DNA of 64,000 bases from Guyparkeria sp. SCN-R1 (GCF_003932495.1 NZ_QZMT01000001.1:248001-312000), one strand, 5' to 3'; positions 27,359 through 37,348 are shown, counted from the first letter of the stretch. Made by a program: numbers and translations. Notes: generated by a model not told the origin, from the letters alone.

Positions 27359-28822
27359 TTAGGGTCGTTCGGCGAGGAGATCCTTGCGAGTGGCCACCCA
27401 AATCATCAGGTCGTGGAAGGCACGAATGTTCTCGACATAGTTGACGGTTTCGTTGCCGTGGGCATAGCCATACCGCATGTCCCGGTAGATCTCCGGATCG
27501 GAGAGCTGTGGCAGGCGCTCGCGCACGTCCGCCCACTGGGTGGGGTCGCCACCTTGTCGGCGTGTCAGCTCGAGGGCATCGCTGAGATGGCCGATGCCGA
27601 CGTTGTAGGCGGCCAGCGCCAGGTAGGTGCGATCGGGTTCAATCGCCTTTTCAGGGACGAGTTCACGCAGCTGAGCGATGTATTTCGCACCGCTCATGAT
27701 ATTCGTGGTGGGGTCGGTGGGATCGGTCAAGCCGAGATCCCGTGCCGTGGGCAGGACAATCTGCATGACCCCGTAGGCGCCCTGGTGCGACACGGCGCCC
27801 GGTTGCCATTTCGATTCCTGGTAGCCGACCGAGGCCAGCAGGCGCCAATCGATTTCGTAACGCTCTCCGGCTCGTCTAAAGGTGGCCAGATAGGGGCGGG
27901 CATGCGTCTCCAAATCCTGCAGGAATCGTCTCGAGAGCGACTCGTCGAGTCGCTCGAACTGGGCGTAATGACGATCGACCAGCATCTTTAGTTGCTGGTC
28001 GCTGCGGGCTTCGGCGAAGAAACGGCGCGCTACCCGGTGCAATGACTCGTCCGCCTGTCGCGAGAACACCCACGCCAGAGCAACCGGTGGGCCGACGATC
28101 GGGCCGATGGCCACCTCGTCGGAGAGTTTGTGTGCCAACAGGGCGATATGCGACAGGGCCAACGCGTAGTCGATGTCGCCATGACGGATACCCTCGAGGA
28201 TCGCCAGCTTGTCCTGCGCCTCGACCACGTCGAGGCGGACGGTGTCGTCCTGTGCGATGACACGCTCGAGCCAGAAGCGACTCGCCGAGCCGGTCGGCAA
28301 GGTGATGGTCGCGCCGTCGATATCGGCAAGCCCCTTGGGAGCGGGCCGGTCAGTGGCGTGAATGAGCTTGCGACTGACCGTTAGGTACGGCGGCCCGAAA
28401 CGGAAACGTTGCATACGTGCCGGGTCGACAGCCAGCCCTGCAGCGGCGAGATCGACCCGATTATCGGCCACGGCCTCGTAGGCGGCCTCGATGGTCGGCA
28501 CCACCACGTACTCCACGTCAACGCCAAGGCGCTCGGCGAATCGCCCCGTCAGGTCGTATTCCAGCCCCTGTGGTCGGTAGCTGTCGGGGATGTAGAGGGT
28601 TGGTTCGATCAGGGTGGCGACGCGAAGAACGCCGCGATCACGCACCTGTTCAAGCTGCGGGCTGCGCTTAAAGGTGTCGGCGACGTCGATGGCGGCCAGT
28701 CGGGCCGGGCGATCGGCGGGCGTCCAGGTCTGGATCCACCAAGCCACCGGGGCGGCAAACAGGGCACCCACGCCGATCAGCGGGATCAGCCAGCGGCCGA
28801 TCCCGCGTTGCCGCGGGGGCAT
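27359..28822 (-). CDS. mltF: Membrane-bound lytic murein transglycosylase F
   Basis: 487 residues. An N-terminal membrane anchor (about 8-30), a substrate-binding-protein-like domain (about 60-290; RVLRVAT-type GVLRVATLIEPTLY, EYDLTGRFAERLG) and a C-terminal SLT domain (about 300-480) with the catalytic Glu in SVGYQESKWQPGA followed by HQGAYGVMQI. It cleaves peptidoglycan glycan strands at the outer-membrane or periplasmic face. ATG 28822 is 2 bp after the ubiE stop, favouring translational coupling; TTG 28828 is the alternative. Confidence 0.93.
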   Translation of the reverse strand: MPPRQRGIGRWLIPLIGVGALFAAPVAWWIQTWTPADRPARLAAIDVADTFKRSPQLEQVRDRGVLRVATLIEPTLYIPDSYRPQGLEYDLTGRFAERLGVDVEYVVVPTIEAAYEAVADNRVDLAAAGLAVDPARMQRFRFGPPYLTVSRKLIHATDRPAPKGLADIDGATITLPTGSASRFWLERVIAQDDTVRLDVVEAQDKLAILEGIRHGDIDYALALSHIALLAHKLSDEVAIGPIVGPPVALAWVFSRQADESLHRVARRFFAEARSDQQLKMLVDRHYAQFERLDESLSRRFLQDLETHARPYLATFRRAGERYEIDWRLLASVGYQESKWQPGAVSHQGAYGVMQIVLPTARDLGLTDPTDPTTNIMSGAKYIAQLRELVPEKAIEPDRTYLALAAYNVGIGHLSDALELTRRQGGDPTQWADVRERLPQLSDPEIYRDMRYGYAHGNETVNYVENIRAFHDLMIWVATRKDLLAERP

Positions 28823-28824
28823 CG

Positions 28825-29568
28825 TCAAAACCTGAAGCCCACGTGGATCGCGACCACGCCGAAGGTGAGGTTATGCACGTCGACGTGATCGAAACTGTTA
28901 TCGAGCATCATTCGCTCGAGCGTCTCTTGGTCGGGGTGCATGCGAATCGACTCGGCCAGGTATCGATAGCTGTCGGCGTCATTGGCCAGGAGCTTGCCCA
29001 TCACCGGCAGGGCCGAGAACGAGTAGGCGTCGTAGACCCGCTCGACTAGCGGGTTGGTCGGCTTGGAGAACTCGAGGATCACCACGCGACCGCCGGGCTT
29101 GACCACGCGTGCCATCTCGCCCAGTGCGCGGGCCTTGTCGGTGACGTTTCGCAGGCCGAAACCGATGGTCACGCAGTCGAAACGATTGCTTTCGAAGGGC
29201 AGGTCCTCGGCGTTGGCCAGGCTGTACTCGACGTTGTTGAAGATGCCCTGTTCGTCGAGCTTTTCGCGGCCGATCGAGAGCATGCTGGCGTTGATGTCTG
29301 AGAGCACCACCAGCCCGGTGTCGCCTACGATTCGCGCCATGCGCGCGGCGAGGTCCCCGGTGCCGGATGCCAGGTCGAGTGCCTGACCGCCGCGCCGGAG
29401 GCCCGTGTACTCGAGCGCGACGCGTTTCCAGATGCGGTGGATGCCCAGCGACATCGCATCGTTCATCAGGTCGTAGCGAGCGGCGACCGAGTCGAAGACC
29501 GAACCCACCAGCCGGGACTTTTCCTCGCGCGGGACTTCCCGGTAGCCAAAGTGCGTCTTCTCGGTCAT
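28825..29568 (-). CDS. ubiE: Ubiquinone/menaquinone biosynthesis C-methyltransferase
   Basis: SAM-dependent C-methyltransferase in the quinone pathway. 247 residues (E. coli UbiE 251); [29 protein letters not shown], motif [41 protein letters not shown] and VVILEFSKP. Upstream lies the DUF971 gene; downstream mltF. No ubiJ or ubiB follows, unlike the usual ubiE-ubiJ-ubiB order. Confidence 0.97.
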   Translation of the reverse strand: MTEKTHFGYREVPREEKSRLVGSVFDSVAARYDLMNDAMSLGIHRIWKRVALEYTGLRRGGQALDLASGTGDLAARMARIVGDTGLVVLSDINASMLSIGREKLDEQGIFNNVEYSLANAEDLPFESNRFDCVTIGFGLRNVTDKARALGEMARVVKPGGRVVILEFSKPTNPLVERVYDAYSFSALPVMGKLLANDADSYRYLAESIRMHPDQETLERMMLDNSFDHVDVHNLTFGVVAIHVGFRF

Positions 29569-29604
29569 GGTCGGTTCTCTCGTCAGGGATGCGGGGTCGA
29601 CCGC

Positions 29605-30075
29605 TCAGTCGCGCGTCGATGACCCCGATGAATCGTTGGCCTGGGTTGCCGTGCTGGTTGCGGGGCTGCTTGGTGATAATACATCGTAAGGTGCGGCAGG
29701 TTCCGCACGCTCGGGATCGCGCTCGATGCCCGCAGCTGTAAGGCGCTCGAGGTAGTAGTTCCAGTGCTCGTCTCGACGGTCACCCAGTTCGCGCAGCAGC
29801 CCCCAGTCGTACAGGCCGCTGTCGTGCCCATCGTCGAACACGAGTTTGACCGCGTAACGACCCACCGGTTGCACGTCGAGGATCTTCACCCGCTCCTTGC
29901 CCAGCACCAGCATCATCTCGCCACCGCCGTGGCCGCGTACCTCGGCCGAAGGGCTGAACACGCGCAGGTACTCGGCAGACAGATCGAAGGCTGCCCCGTC
30001 TGGGAAGACGAGACTCAGGGCACTGCGGTCCTTGGCCAGGCGAATCTGTTTCGGTGCGGGTGGGTTGGTTGCCAT
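29605..30075 (-). CDS. DUF971-domain protein (gamma-butyrobetaine hydroxylase N-terminal-like)
   Basis: 156 residues. Residues 5-110 form a DUF971 domain (LSLVFPDGAAFDLSAEYLRVF, VQPVGRYAVKLVFDDGHDSGLYDWGLLREL), then a low-complexity Ser/Thr/Ala tail. Function unknown; in iron-sulfur and hslUV contexts DUF971 proteins are common. It begins 20 bp after hslU, a conserved gammaproteobacterial order. ATG 30075 has GAGGT 5 bp upstream; a longer frame runs back into hslU. Confidence 0.88.
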   Translation of the reverse strand: MATNPPAPKQIRLAKDRSALSLVFPDGAAFDLSAEYLRVFSPSAEVRGHGGGEMMLVLGKERVKILDVQPVGRYAVKLVFDDGHDSGLYDWGLLRELGDRRDEHWNYYLERLTAAGIERDPERAEPAAPYDVLSPSSPATSTATQANDSSGSSTRD

Positions 30076-30094
30076 GCGATACCTCGATTTTTCC

Positions 30095-31426
30095 TTACAG
30101 GATGTAGCGGCTGAGGTCTTCGTCGCGGGCCAGCTCGCCCAGGCGTTCTTCGACGAACTCGGCATCGAGCGAGAGCGTCTTGTTCTCGCCGCTCGCCTCG
30201 AAGCTCAGTTCTTCGAGCAGGTGTTCCATCACCGTGTGCAAACGGCGGGCCCCGATGTTCTCGGTTCGGTGGTTCACCTCGTAGGCGATCTCGGCAATGC
30301 GGCGGATGGCATCGTCGCTGAACTCGATGGTTAACCCGTCTGCGGCCAGCAGGGCCGTGTGCTGGCGCGTGAGCGCGGCATCCGGCTCGGTGAGGATGCG
30401 CACGAAGTCATCGCTGGAGAGCGCCTCGAGCTCGACCCGGATCGGCAGGCGGCCTTGTAGCTCGGGGATCAGGTCCGAGGGGCTCGCCACGTGGAAGGCC
30501 CCCGAGGCGATGAACAGAATGTGATCGGTGCGCACCATGCCCACCTTGGTGTTGACGGTCGAGCCCTCGATCAGCGGCAGCATGTCGCGCTGCACGCCTT
30601 CGCGGGAGACCTCGCCACCGCCGTGCTCGGCGCGCTTGGCGACCTTGTCGATCTCGTCGATGAAGACGATGCCGTTCTGCTCGACGCGGTCGGCGGCCTC
30701 GGCGCGGATCTCTTCCTCGTTGACGAGGTTCGCGGCCTCCTCGTCGGTCAGCGCGGCGAGCGCCTCGGCCACGGTCATGCGACGCGTCTGGGTTTTGTCC
30801 TGGCTCATGTTCTGGAACACCGAGCGCAGCTGGCTGGCCATCTCCTCCATGCCCGGCGGGGTCATCACGTCGATACCGGCCGGGGCCTGGCGCAGCTCGA
30901 TCTCCACCTCGCGGTCGTCCATCTCGCCCCGGCGGATCTTGTCGCGAAACTTCTCGCGGGTGTTGCGGTAGGCCTCCTGGCCATGGCTGTCGTCGTTCTG
31001 CCACGGGTCGCGCGGGGCAGGCAGCAGGGCATCGAGCACGCGGTCCTCGGCGGCGACCTTGGCCCGGTCGCGCACCTCGACCATGGCCTCCTGGCGCACC
31101 ATCTTCAGGGCGTATTCGGCAAGATCGCGGATCATCGATTCGACGTCGCGACCGACGTAGCCCACCTCGGTGAACTTGGTCGCCTCGATCTTGAGGAACG
31201 GCGCATTGGCCAGCTTGGCCAGCCGGCGGGCGATCTCGGTCTTGCCCACGCCGGTCGGGCCGATCATCAGGATGTTCTTGGGCGTGATCTCGCTCTTTAG
31301 GGGCTCGTCGACCTGTTGGCGACGCCAGCGGTTGCGCAGGGCGATGGCCACCGCCTTCTTGGCGGCATGTTGGCCGACGATATGCTTGTCGAGTTCCGAG
31401 ACGATCTGTGCGGGTGTCAGGTTCAT
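30095..31426 (-). CDS. hslU: ATP-dependent protease ATPase subunit HslU
   Basis: AAA+ unfoldase partner of HslV. 443 residues, identical in length to E. coli HslU: Walker [17 protein letters not shown], the pore loop [12 protein letters not shown], an inserted I-domain (about 110-240), Walker [11 protein letters not shown], and the sensor/C-terminal tail ending DEDLSRYIL, which docks into HslV. Its ATG overlaps the hslV stop by one base. Confidence 0.98.
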   Translation of the reverse strand: MNLTPAQIVSELDKHIVGQHAAKKAVAIALRNRWRRQQVDEPLKSEITPKNILMIGPTGVGKTEIARRLAKLANAPFLKIEATKFTEVGYVGRDVESMIRDLAEYALKMVRQEAMVEVRDRAKVAAEDRVLDALLPAPRDPWQNDDSHGQEAYRNTREKFRDKIRRGEMDDREVEIELRQAPAGIDVMTPPGMEEMASQLRSVFQNMSQDKTQTRRMTVAEALAALTDEEAANLVNEEEIRAEAADRVEQNGIVFIDEIDKVAKRAEHGGGEVSREGVQRDMLPLIEGSTVNTKVGMVRTDHILFIASGAFHVASPSDLIPELQGRLPIRVELEALSSDDFVRILTEPDAALTRQHTALLAADGLTIEFSDDAIRRIAEIAYEVNHRTENIGARRLHTVMEHLLEELSFEASGENKTLSLDAEFVEERLGELARDEDLSRYIL

Positions 31427-31974
31427 CAGTCGAGTTCTTCGATGGTGAGCTTGTGATTGGTGTAGATGCAGATGTCGCCGGCAATGTGCAGGGCGGTTTC
31501 CACCGTCTCGCGGGCCGGGAGGTCCGAATGACGCATCAGCGCGGTGGCGGCCGACTGGGCATAGGCGCCCCCCGAGCCGATGGCGATCAGCGCGTCCTCC
31601 GGCTCGATCACGTCGCCGTTACCGCTGATGGTGAGCATCGCGTTGCGATCGGCGACCACCAGCATTGCCTCGAGCCGGCGCATCATCCGGTCGGTGCGCC
31701 AGTCCTTGGCCAGCTCCACGGCCGAGCGCAGCAGGTTGCCGCTGTACTTTTCCAGCTTGGCCTCGAAGCGCTCGAACAGCGTGAAGGCATCGGCGGTCGC
31801 GCCGGCAAACCCGGCGAGCACCTTCCCGTCGTACAGGGTGCGCACCTTGCGCGCGTTACCCTTGACTACGGTGTGGCCGAGCGTGACCTGGCCGTCGCCG
31901 CCGATGACGGTCTGGCCGTTTTTGCGCAGGCAGAGGATGGTGGTGCCGTAAAGGGTTTCTTCGTGGTGAGCCAT
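31426..31974 (-). CDS. hslV: ATP-dependent protease peptidase subunit HslV
   Basis: Threonine protease of the HslUV complex. 182 residues. The N-terminal sequence [12 protein letters not shown] predicts a ten-residue propeptide with Thr11 as catalytic nucleophile after processing, followed by GGDGQVTLG, Lys in NARKVR, and [14 protein letters not shown]. Transcribed ahead of hslU with a one-base stop/start overlap. Upstream is xerC. Confidence 0.97.
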   Translation of the reverse strand: MAHHEETLYGTTILCLRKNGQTVIGGDGQVTLGHTVVKGNARKVRTLYDGKVLAGFAGATADAFTLFERFEAKLEKYSGNLLRSAVELAKDWRTDRMMRRLEAMLVVADRNAMLTISGNGDVIEPEDALIAIGSGGAYAQSAATALMRHSDLPARETVETALHIAGDICIYTNHKLTIEELD

Positions 31975-32055
31975 GGAAACGATCGGGTCCGGTTGATTGG
32001 TTGGGCCGAAGAGGGCGATCTGAAGGGAAGACAGTGTAGGCGATGGATGGGCTTT

Positions 32056-33063
32056 TCAACCCGGCTCATCGTCGCCCTGGGTGTCGTTCCTGGTTTTGTC
32101 CCGGCCGTGGCGCATGGCGCGAGGATGCGCGCGTTCGTAGACGCCCATCAGGTGCTGGAAATCGAGGTGGGTATAGATCTGCGTGGTCGAGAGGCTTTCG
32201 TGCCCCAGCATCTCCTGGACGGCGCGCAGGTCGCCCGAGGATTCGAGCACGTGCGTGGCAAAGGCATGACGCAATTGGTGAGGGTGCAGTGGGGCGTCAA
32301 GCCCGGCCTGGCGAGAGGCGCGGTTGAGACGCAACTGCACGGAGCGGGCCGACAGGCGCCGGCCACGATCGTTGATGAACACGGCCGCGGTGCCGGTCCG
32401 ATCCCATTCGCGGCGCGCGGTCAGCCACTCCTGCATCGCGGTACGGGCCTGGCGACCGACCGGCACGATGCGTGTCTTGTCCCGTTTGCCGGTGACCCGT
32501 GCCTGCCCGGCGGCCAGGTCGATGTCGGTCAGGTCGAGGGAGACCAGTTCAGCCAGTCGCAGGCCACTGCCGTAGAGCCATTCGAACAGGCAGCGATCCC
32601 GCAAGGCGCGGATTTCCGCGGCACGGCGTTGCGCCGGGGTCTTCGGCGCCTCGTCCGTGGAGCTGCTCGCAGGCGCGCGCGGGCCGTCGAGCAGCCGGGC
32701 CAGCGTCTCGATATCCGGGGCGTCGGGGAGGCGTTTGGGCGCCTTTGGCGCCTTGAGCAACAGCGGGTCGGCCGGGCAATCAAGGCCAAGGCGTTGCCAG
32801 AAGCCCATCAGGCGCTTGATCGCGCTGACATGGCGGGCGATTGAGCGGGGTGATTGCCCGGAGCGGGCCAGCTCGGCGAGGAAACGGCGCAGTGACCGAT
32901 CGTCGACCGTGGCACTCGATTCGATACCAAGGGTGTTGAGGTGGTCGGCCAGCCGCGACCACGAGGCCTGGTAGGCCTTGCGGGTGAGCGGGTTGAGTCG
33001 GTGATCGGCGGCCAGTGCCTCGGTCGCCCGGTCGAAGGCCGTTGTCAGCGGGGCGGCGGGCAC
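32056..33063 (-). CDS. xerC: Tyrosine recombinase XerC
   Basis: Chromosome-dimer resolution recombinase that pairs with XerD at dif. 335 residues. Catalytic set present: Arg in GSGLRLAELVSL, Lys in GKRDKTRIVP, HxxR in HPHQLRHAFATHVLE, His in LGHESLSTTQ and the Tyr in QIYTHL. It is about 35 residues longer than E. coli XerC, mostly from a Pro/Ser/Thr-rich insert before the first Arg (GPRAPASSSTDEAPK). The context dapF-DUF484-xerC identifies it as XerC rather than a mobile integrase. Start GTG 33063 is 5 bp after the DUF484 stop. Confidence 0.94.
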   Translation of the reverse strand: MPAAPLTTAFDRATEALAADHRLNPLTRKAYQASWSRLADHLNTLGIESSATVDDRSLRRFLAELARSGQSPRSIARHVSAIKRLMGFWQRLGLDCPADPLLLKAPKAPKRLPDAPDIETLARLLDGPRAPASSSTDEAPKTPAQRRAAEIRALRDRCLFEWLYGSGLRLAELVSLDLTDIDLAAGQARVTGKRDKTRIVPVGRQARTAMQEWLTARREWDRTGTAAVFINDRGRRLSARSVQLRLNRASRQAGLDAPLHPHQLRHAFATHVLESSGDLRAVQEMLGHESLSTTQIYTHLDFQHLMGVYERAHPRAMRHGRDKTRNDTQGDDEPG

Positions 33064-33068
33064 GTCGG

Positions 33069-33770
33069 TCAGTGACGGTCGTGGTCGCTCGCGGCCTGCC
33101 CGAGAAACGCGCCGGCGAGCTCGCCGATCTGCTCGAGAAAGTGCGTGCCCTGGGCGGGGTTGAAGCCGTCCGGCAGGTGGCGCCCCAGGGCGACGATGTA
33201 GCGGGCGGGGCCGGAGGCCTTCGAGGGAATGGCGATCAGAGCGGCCGAGCCGGTTTGCGGCAGCGTGTCACCGAACAGGCTCTCACGCACCGTGTCATGC
33301 GGGCGGCCGCAGAACGGGGTGGGGTTGTCCAGCCAGCCGGCCAGCAGCTTGCGGGTCTCGCCGTCGAGATCGGCCAGCGGCACGACGCGACACGTGTCGA
33401 TTTCGAAGTCGGCCTGGATCTGTTTTTCCAGCGTGGCCGGGGAACGATCCGTGGCGTTCAGCAGCCCTTCGCAGAAGCGGTGCAACAGGCGATCGGCCTC
33501 GGCGTTGTCGGCGGCCACCTGGTGGAGCTGATCCAGGGCATGACGATTATGAAGTGCCTGGCCGCGCCAGCGTCGCAGTTGCCAGTGGTGCAGGGAGACC
33601 ACCGGCTGTGGCGGGCCGGGCAGTTCGATGTGATCGAGAATTTCCGGGTGCTCGAGGAACAGGTCCGGGTGGGTGCGCAGGTAGGCGAGCACCGTCTCGG
33701 CGCTCGGTGTCTGCTGGTTGTCGACCTCGGCGTCCGTGTCGGCAAGTTCGAAGGCCACGTTCTCGCTCAT
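33069..33770 (-). CDS. DUF484 family protein (YigA-like)
   Basis: 233 residues, cytoplasmic, with the DUF484 pattern of an N-terminal VLAYLRTHPDLFLEHPEIL, a helical middle, and a GAF-like C-terminal domain (about 125-225; ARYIVALGRHLPDGFNPAQGTHFL). Function unknown; the gene sits between dapF and xerC throughout gammaproteobacteria, including E. coli yigA. Start ATG 33770. Confidence 0.9.
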   Translation of the reverse strand: MSENVAFELADTDAEVDNQQTPSAETVLAYLRTHPDLFLEHPEILDHIELPGPPQPVVSLHHWQLRRWRGQALHNRHALDQLHQVAADNAEADRLLHRFCEGLLNATDRSPATLEKQIQADFEIDTCRVVPLADLDGETRKLLAGWLDNPTPFCGRPHDTVRESLFGDTLPQTGSAALIAIPSKASGPARYIVALGRHLPDGFNPAQGTHFLEQIGELAGAFLGQAASDHDRH

Positions 33771-33800
33771 GCGTAATCCCTTGATGGTTATTGGCTGCAG

Positions 33801-33889
33801 GCGCCTCTTCGGGCGCTTGGGCAGATCTGCGCGAATCCGATGCCACTTAGGCGGGGCCCCGCAGAACGGAGTCGAATTCGCGCAGACCT
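33801..33889. repeat. Nested inverted repeats between dapF and DUF484
   Basis: AGATCTGCGCGAAT (33823-33836) is mirrored by ATTCGCGCAGACCT (33876-33889), 13 of 14 paired, enclosing the palindrome GCGGGGCCCCGC (33851-33862). A further hairpin, GCGCCT/GGGCGC, lies at 33801-33816. This is the 176-bp space inside the operon; it could act as an RNA processing or attenuation element or be a small repeat unit. Confidence 0.5.
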
Positions 33890-33946
33890 TTCAGGCGTCT
33901 ACCTTACCCCCGCGTGCCGGGCTCGGCAATGCGGTGGCGACGGTCG

Positions 33947-34831
33947 TCATTCGGTGGAGTCGATCGCGACCTCGCCGTCGAAGACGAAGGTAGCCGGCCC
34001 GGTCATGAACAGCGAGTCGTCCTCGCGGCCGGACCACTCGATCGATAATGCTCCGCCGCGCAGGTCGACCCGGCAGGGCGAGTGCAGCCGCCCGGCACGA
34101 ATGCCGGCGGCGACGGCTGCGCAGGCACCGGTGCCACAGGCCAGGGTCTCGCCCGCCCCCCGCTCGAACACCCGCAGGGCGATGTGATCGGGGCGATGTT
34201 GCTGGACAAAGCCGACATTCACCCGTCGGGGGAAGGCCGGGTGTGCCTCGAGTGCAGTGCCCACGGCCTCTACCGGGAAGCTCTCGAGATCCTTTACCTG
34301 GAGGACCGCGTGCGGGTTGCCCATCGAGACCGCCTCCAGCGTGACTCGGTCGAGACCGCCGGGTTGTCCGCTGAGCATCAGGGTGTAGGGCGATTCGCTT
34401 GCTGTGATCGGCGGCTTGAATGGAATGGCCTCAGGGCCGAATCGAGGCCTGCCCATGTCGACCCGGACGCGGTCATCGTCGGTCAGATGCAACACGATCG
34501 GCCCGCCGGCGGTTTCGACGCGAATCTCGCGCCGATCGGTCAGCCCACGTTCGGCCACAAAGCGTGCGAAGCAGCGCGCGCCATTGCCGCACTGTTCCAC
34601 CTCGCCGCCATCGGCGTTGAAGATGCGGTAGCGAAAATCGGCCTTCGTGCCGCTCGGCGGCTCGATCAACAGCAACTGATCGAAGCCGATGCCGAAATGG
34701 CGATCGGCCCAGCCTTGAATGCGCGTTGGGGTCAGCCATTCGGCGACCGGCAAGCGGCGACTGACGGCATCGACCACCATGAAGTCGTTGCCCAGTCCGT
34801 GCATCTTGGTGAAAGCCAGCCGTTGGGCCAT
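33947..34831 (-). CDS. dapF: Diaminopimelate epimerase
   Basis: Interconverts LL- and meso-diaminopimelate for lysine and peptidoglycan. 294 residues in two alike halves, each with a catalytic Cys: [15 protein letters not shown] and [12 protein letters not shown]-terminus [20 protein letters not shown] 34831 has GAGG about 6 bp upstream. First gene of the minus-strand cluster that runs to mltF; no lysA precedes it here. Confidence 0.97.
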   Translation of the reverse strand: MAQRLAFTKMHGLGNDFMVVDAVSRRLPVAEWLTPTRIQGWADRHFGIGFDQLLLIEPPSGTKADFRYRIFNADGGEVEQCGNGARCFARFVAERGLTDRREIRVETAGGPIVLHLTDDDRVRVDMGRPRFGPEAIPFKPPITASESPYTLMLSGQPGGLDRVTLEAVSMGNPHAVLQVKDLESFPVEAVGTALEAHPAFPRRVNVGFVQQHRPDHIALRVFERGAGETLACGTGACAAVAAGIRAGRLHSPCRVDLRGGALSIEWSGREDDSLFMTGPATFVFDGEVAIDSTE

Positions 34832-34944
34832 GAAATGCCTCGTCGTGATCAGGGGGGGGATCTTGTCCCAATTCTATCATTCGGCTGCCGCCGAGCGGAG
34901 GGTGTGGCCGGGTGACGTCGGCAGGTCTTGCCGACCGGTGGGCA

Positions 34945-34975
34945 CGAAAAAAACCCGCCACTCTCGTGACGGGTT
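34945..34975 (-). terminator. Terminator of the BCCT transporter gene
   Basis: On the minus strand AACCCGTCAC pairs with GTGGCGGGTT (one U-G pair) over a GAGA tetraloop and ends in seven T; it lies about 35 bp after the BCCT stop. Confidence 0.87.
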
Positions 34976-35010
34976 GGTGGGTCGGTCCGACCGTCGTCCC
35001 GGCGGGGCGA

Positions 35011-37101
35011 TCAGCTATCGGTGGTCGGCCCGGCCTTGCCGTTACCCAGCTGACGAATTCGCTGGGTGTGGAGGTCGTCGTCATGCTCTTCCATCTTCCA
35101 CGGCAGGATGGCCGGGGAGGTGTGCAGGAAGTGCATGTACTTCTCGAACTGGTCGAGGATGTCGCTGATGACCGTCTCGCGGTCGTAGCCGTAGATGTTG
35201 TAGGAACGGCCACCACGGCGCAGGTAGACCTCGGCGCGGTAGTAGTGGCTGTCGCCGTCGAGCGAGCGGTCCTGTTCCGGGAAGGCGAAGCCCGGCTTGG
35301 CGTAGCCGCGCAGGCGCACTTCATAGATGAATGCCATGGTGTCCGTCTTGGTGACGCTCAGGTGGGCACGGCAGCGCTCCTCGTCGAAATCGGTCTCGAC
35401 CGGCCAACCCTGCCCGTTGAGTTCCTCGCTCACCTGGGCCATTGCCTCGACCACGTCGTTCTGGATGAACGCGGCCACCGGCTCGCGCTTCGGGAAGCTG
35501 ACCATGTTGGTCACCCGCTTGCGCCAGTTGTCGACCCCGCCGAGGCTGCCGTGGCGACCGGCATTCATGTGGTGCTGCAGGCTCACCTCGCGATGCCCCT
35601 CGATCTGCAATGCGCGCCACATGCCCACCGCGGCGATCAGCATGATGATCGCGAACGGCAGGGCGGCGGTGATCGAGGCCGTCTGCAGGGCGCCCAGGCC
35701 GCCGGCGAGCAGCAGCACCGAGGCGACCACGCCCTCCAGCACGGCCCAGAAGACCCGCTGGAGTGCCGGGGTCTGGATCGCGCCACCCGAGGCCAGCGAA
35801 TCAATGACCAGCGAGCCGGAGTCCGAAGAGGTCACGAAGAAGGTGATGATCAGCACGATCGTCAGGAAGGAGATGATCGGTGTGAGCGGCAGCATCTCGA
35901 ACAATTTGAACAGGGCGATCGCCTTGTCCGTCTGTACCTGGCCGATCAGGGCATCGGCCCCCTCGTGCATGATCGCGTTGAGCGCGGTATCGCCGAACAC
36001 GGTGAACCAGAAGAAGGTGAAAATCGTCGGCACGAACATCACGCCCAGCACGAACTGGCGGATGGTCCGCCCACGGCTGATCTTCGCGATGAACAGCCCG
36101 ACGAACGGTGCCCAGGCGATGGTCCAGCCGAAGATGAACAGCGTCCAGTTGCCGATCCAGTCGCTCGACTCGTAGGCCTGCAGGCTAAAAGTGCGCTCGA
36201 CGATGTTCGAGAGGTAAAAACCGGTGTTCTCGACGAAGGCCTCGAGCAGGAAGACGGTCGGTCCCATCAGGAACACGAACAGCACCAGGGCGATCGCCAT
36301 GATCATGTTCAACTGCGACAGGCGCTTGATCCCCTTGTCCATGCCGGCGACCACCGAGACGGTAGCCGCGGCGGTAATCACGGCGATCGCGATGATCTGC
36401 ACGGTGGTGTTCACCGGAATGTTCGGCCACAGGTAGTTCAGGCCGGCGTTGATCTGTGCAACGGACAGGCCCAGCGTGGTGGCGATGCCGAACATGGTGC
36501 CGAGGATGGCAAAAACGTCCACCGTGTGGCCGATCGGTCCGTGGATACGCTCACCGATCAGCGGGTAGAGCGCCGAGCGCATCGATAGCGGCAGTCCGTG
36601 GCGGAAGGCAAAGTAGGCCAGCACCAGGCCGACCAGGCCGTAGATCGCCCAGATGTGAAAGCCCCAGTGGAAGAACGAGATCTGCAACGCCTGCTTGGCC
36701 GCATCGATGGTCTCGGCCGAGCCGTTGGGTGGGCTGGCGAAGTGGAGCACCGGCTCGGCCACGCCGAAGAACAGCAGCGCAATGCCGTAGCCGGCCGAAA
36801 ACAGCATGGCGAACCACGCCGGGAAGCTGTATTCCGGCTCGGAGTGGTCCGGGCCGAGCTTGATCCGCCCCCAGGGCGAGATGGCCACGGCGATGAAGAA
36901 GATCAGGAAGATCGCCACGGCCAGCATGTAGAACCAACCGAAATCGTTGGTGATCCATTCCAGGACCTTGGCAAAGACATCCCCGGCGCGATCGGGGTTG
37001 ATCACGGTGCCAATGACCAGCAGTGCGATGACGATCACCGCGGGCAGAAAGACCGGCATCAGCAGCGTCGTGCGTTTGCCGATAGTGGGGGTGGTGCTCA
37101 T
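35011..37101 (-). CDS. BCCT-family choline/betaine transporter with long C-terminal tail
   Basis: Secondary transporter of quaternary ammonium osmolytes. 696 residues: about twelve membrane helices to residue 520, then a cytoplasmic tail of about 170 residues (KREPVAAFIQNDV, LRRGGRSYNIYGYDRETV), the BetT layout (E. coli BetT 677). Core motifs: FSAGYGIALLFFGVAEPV and GWTIAWAPFVGLFIAKISRGRTIRQ. The tail usually senses osmotic state; the substrate is likely choline or betaine. Divergent from typA; has its own terminator. Confidence 0.93.
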   Translation of the reverse strand: MSTTPTIGKRTTLLMPVFLPAVIVIALLVIGTVINPDRAGDVFAKVLEWITNDFGWFYMLAVAIFLIFFIAVAISPWGRIKLGPDHSEPEYSFPAWFAMLFSAGYGIALLFFGVAEPVLHFASPPNGSAETIDAAKQALQISFFHWGFHIWAIYGLVGLVLAYFAFRHGLPLSMRSALYPLIGERIHGPIGHTVDVFAILGTMFGIATTLGLSVAQINAGLNYLWPNIPVNTTVQIIAIAVITAAATVSVVAGMDKGIKRLSQLNMIMAIALVLFVFLMGPTVFLLEAFVENTGFYLSNIVERTFSLQAYESSDWIGNWTLFIFGWTIAWAPFVGLFIAKISRGRTIRQFVLGVMFVPTIFTFFWFTVFGDTALNAIMHEGADALIGQVQTDKAIALFKLFEMLPLTPIISFLTIVLIITFFVTSSDSGSLVIDSLASGGAIQTPALQRVFWAVLEGVVASVLLLAGGLGALQTASITAALPFAIIMLIAAVGMWRALQIEGHREVSLQHHMNAGRHGSLGGVDNWRKRVTNMVSFPKREPVAAFIQNDVVEAMAQVSEELNGQGWPVETDFDEERCRAHLSVTKTDTMAFIYEVRLRGYAKPGFAFPEQDRSLDGDSHYYRAEVYLRRGGRSYNIYGYDRETVISDILDQFEKYMHFLHTSPAILPWKMEEHDDDLHTQRIRQLGNGKAGPTTDS

Positions 37102-37285
37102 GGAGGGCTCCCTGCGTTCTCGTTCGTTCTTATAAATGGTGTCGCGGAATGCCCGAGTTGGGGGACTCGGCGACCAGGACCCCGTAGGTATATCACCTAG
37201 AGCGTGTTTTTGCTGATCTTCACGGCCACGCCCCGTTTGTTCGGGCCATGTTGGCGGGGTTGTTGCCGACTTTTGGTTTTCCGCC

Positions 37286-37314
37286 TCGGTTGGTTTGGCT
37301 TTTGTGTTTATACT
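37286..37314 (+). promoter_or_regulatory. Putative promoter of typA
   Basis: TATACT (37309-37314) with a GC-rich discriminator; the -35 (TCGGTT, 17-bp spacing) is poor. The transcript would start about 28 bp before the GTG start. The rest of the 247-bp divergent gap shows no other supportable feature. Confidence 0.4.
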
Positions 37315-37348
37315 GCGCGCCTTATTTCAATCCCTTGGACCGTTTTTT

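Noticed and set aside
32056-33063. Tyrosine recombinase considered as a mobile-element integrase
   Set aside because: dapF-DUF484-xerC synteny and full XerC catalytic set identify the housekeeping recombinase; no attachment repeats were seen.
34912-36588. 558-codon frame antisense to the BCCT transporter
   Set aside because: His/Asp/Arg-rich shadow; the BCCT frame has family motifs throughout.
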